This document shows, piece after piece, positions 15,232-15,609 of a stretch of DNA of 15,609 nucleotides. This DNA comes from Planctomycetaceae bacterium (GTDB lineage: Bacteria; Planctomycetota; MHYJ01; SBBU01). Position 1 is the first letter of the stretch. Each line of letters opens with the position of its first letter. The notes below the pieces were generated by a model, which saw only the letters and a program-made list of their open reading frames with translations, searched no databases and was not told the DNA's origin. Position numbers and translations under genes: made by a program. Location: the NCBI GenBank assembly GCA_005239585.1, contig SBBU01000185.1:1-15609 (forward strand), written 5' to 3'.

Positions 15232-15380
15232 TCAGTGGTATATTGATTTACCTTCAAGTGGGGCATGAAATAACAACATGAAGGCCGTATCACTCAGAAG
15301 GGTAGTTTACCACACTCATTTTAGGGCAGTACGACTGGTTTAAAAATCGGGTGAGGAAATCCTAGCACGCGTTCCGTGAT

Positions 15381-15415
15381 TTTTCGTCCCGTCCCAAAAT
15401 CGGACGGGACGAAAA
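15381..15415. repeat. Perfect 14-bp inverted repeat
   Basis: TTTTCGTCCCGTCC (15381-15394) and GGACGGGACGAAAA (15402-15415) form a perfect stem around the 7-base loop CAAAATC. The stem has a GC-rich top half and AT-rich base. No U-tract continues beyond the stem on either strand, so it is not a typical intrinsic terminator. It could be a REP-like element or an operator-like protein site. Confidence 0.8.
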
Positions 15416-15529
15416 TGCAAATGATTAGCCAAATTAACAGTGTATAGCAGGAGTGGAATGCCATAATAGGCTTATCATTTGCGCTTTTGCAAGTTGCTAC
15501 CAAAGGGAAAAGATTTATTGGAGTGTCGC

Positions 15530-15557
15530 TTGACATTTACATAGCAGCGGAGTTAAT
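15530..15557 (+). promoter_or_regulatory. Possible promoter for a gene starting at the right edge
   Basis: A perfect TTGACA (15530-15535) is followed after 16 bases by GTTAAT (15552-15557, 4 of 6 matches to TATAAT). Transcription would begin near 15564, about 28 bases before ATG 15592. Confidence 0.4.
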
Positions 15558-15591
15558 CTCTCACGTGTCAGCAGTTTTTTACGGGGTGTAG

Positions 15592-15609
15592 ATGGCAATA
15601 GCTCCCAAA
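15592..15609 (+). CDS. Possible start of a gene truncated by the window edge
   Basis: ATG 15592 is followed by five open codons (MAIAPK) to the window end. GGGGTG at 15583-15588 is a modest ribosome binding site 3 bases upstream, and a promoter-like pair precedes it. Too little is visible to name a product. Confidence 0.3.

Larger units (their letters stand above)
15232..15591. other. Intergenic region upstream of thiE, right end of window
   Basis: This 360-base stretch separates thiE (leftward) from a possible rightward gene at 15592. It holds a perfect palindrome (15381-15415) and a promoter-like pair (15530-15557). I find no tRNA, TPP riboswitch conserved core or convincing protein gene; a 71-codon minus-strand frame (15321-15536) runs through the palindrome and shows no protein-like character. 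Confidence 0.55.

Noticed and set aside
15381..15415. Rho-independent terminator
   Set aside because: No U-rich tract follows the stem on either strand; the A/T bases are part of the paired stem.
15321..15536. A 71-codon minus-strand frame upstream of thiE
   Set aside because: It crosses the perfect palindrome, has no clear ribosome binding site and resembles no protein.
15232..15591. TPP riboswitch for thiE
   Set aside because: The conserved CTGAGA and ACCTGATCTGG-type cores are not found on the minus strand upstream of thiE.

Overview
The window looks like chromosomal DNA from an uncultured, moderately AT-rich Gram-negative bacterium, most likely of the Planctomycetota or a neighbouring lineage. 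The signs are several secreted beta-propeller and beta-helix proteins, a secreted prenyltransferase/squalene-cyclase-repeat protein, a TMP synthase with an N-terminal ThiD2-type domain, a BatA-like von Willebrand A protein, and a small protein with a KP..KP....ALAC pattern. This assignment rests on gene content and remembered family distribution, not on a database search. UGA, UAA and UAG are all used as stops.

Region 1 (1-6923, + strand) is a run of genes for exported or cell-surface proteins. It starts with the C-terminal part of a large propeller-like protein (1-1842). A 49-residue two-cysteine peptide gene with an excellent ribosome binding site follows (1853-2002). Next is a 948-residue secreted protein made of a PQQ-like propeller, two fibronectin-III-like domains, a beta-helix, a polyproline linker and a CFI-box-like C-terminal domain (2023-4869). 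Then comes a secreted prenyltransferase-repeat protein (4978-6006). Last is a secreted protein with two STN-like repeats, whose reading frame is cut by one in-frame TGA at 6429. The short peptide between two exported propeller proteins is the most unusual item in the window. It could be a RiPP-type or signalling precursor, but no modifying enzyme is visible.

Region 2 (6924-8243) begins with an imperfect palindromic repeat, followed by mobB and mobA overlapping by 8 bases. These act in molybdenum cofactor maturation. Region 3 (8236-10347, - strand) is a two-gene operon: a BatA-like VWA membrane protein, possibly on a leaderless transcript, and a single-domain response regulator. It is divergent from accA (10497-11480), which has a strong sigma-70-type promoter.

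Region 4 (11481-15231) holds a 367-base intergenic stretch with a nested palindromic repeat, proS for prolyl-tRNA synthetase, a coupled exported protein of unknown function, and a convergent ThiD2-ThiE thiamine phosphate synthase. The right end (15232-15609) is non-coding apart from a perfect 14-bp palindrome, a possible promoter and the first codons of a possible gene.

Gene packing is tight. Both convergent pairs (mobA/response regulator and unknown protein/thiE) overlap at their 3' ends, leaving no room for ordinary intergenic terminators. No tRNA, rRNA, CRISPR array, transposase or phage gene was recognised.
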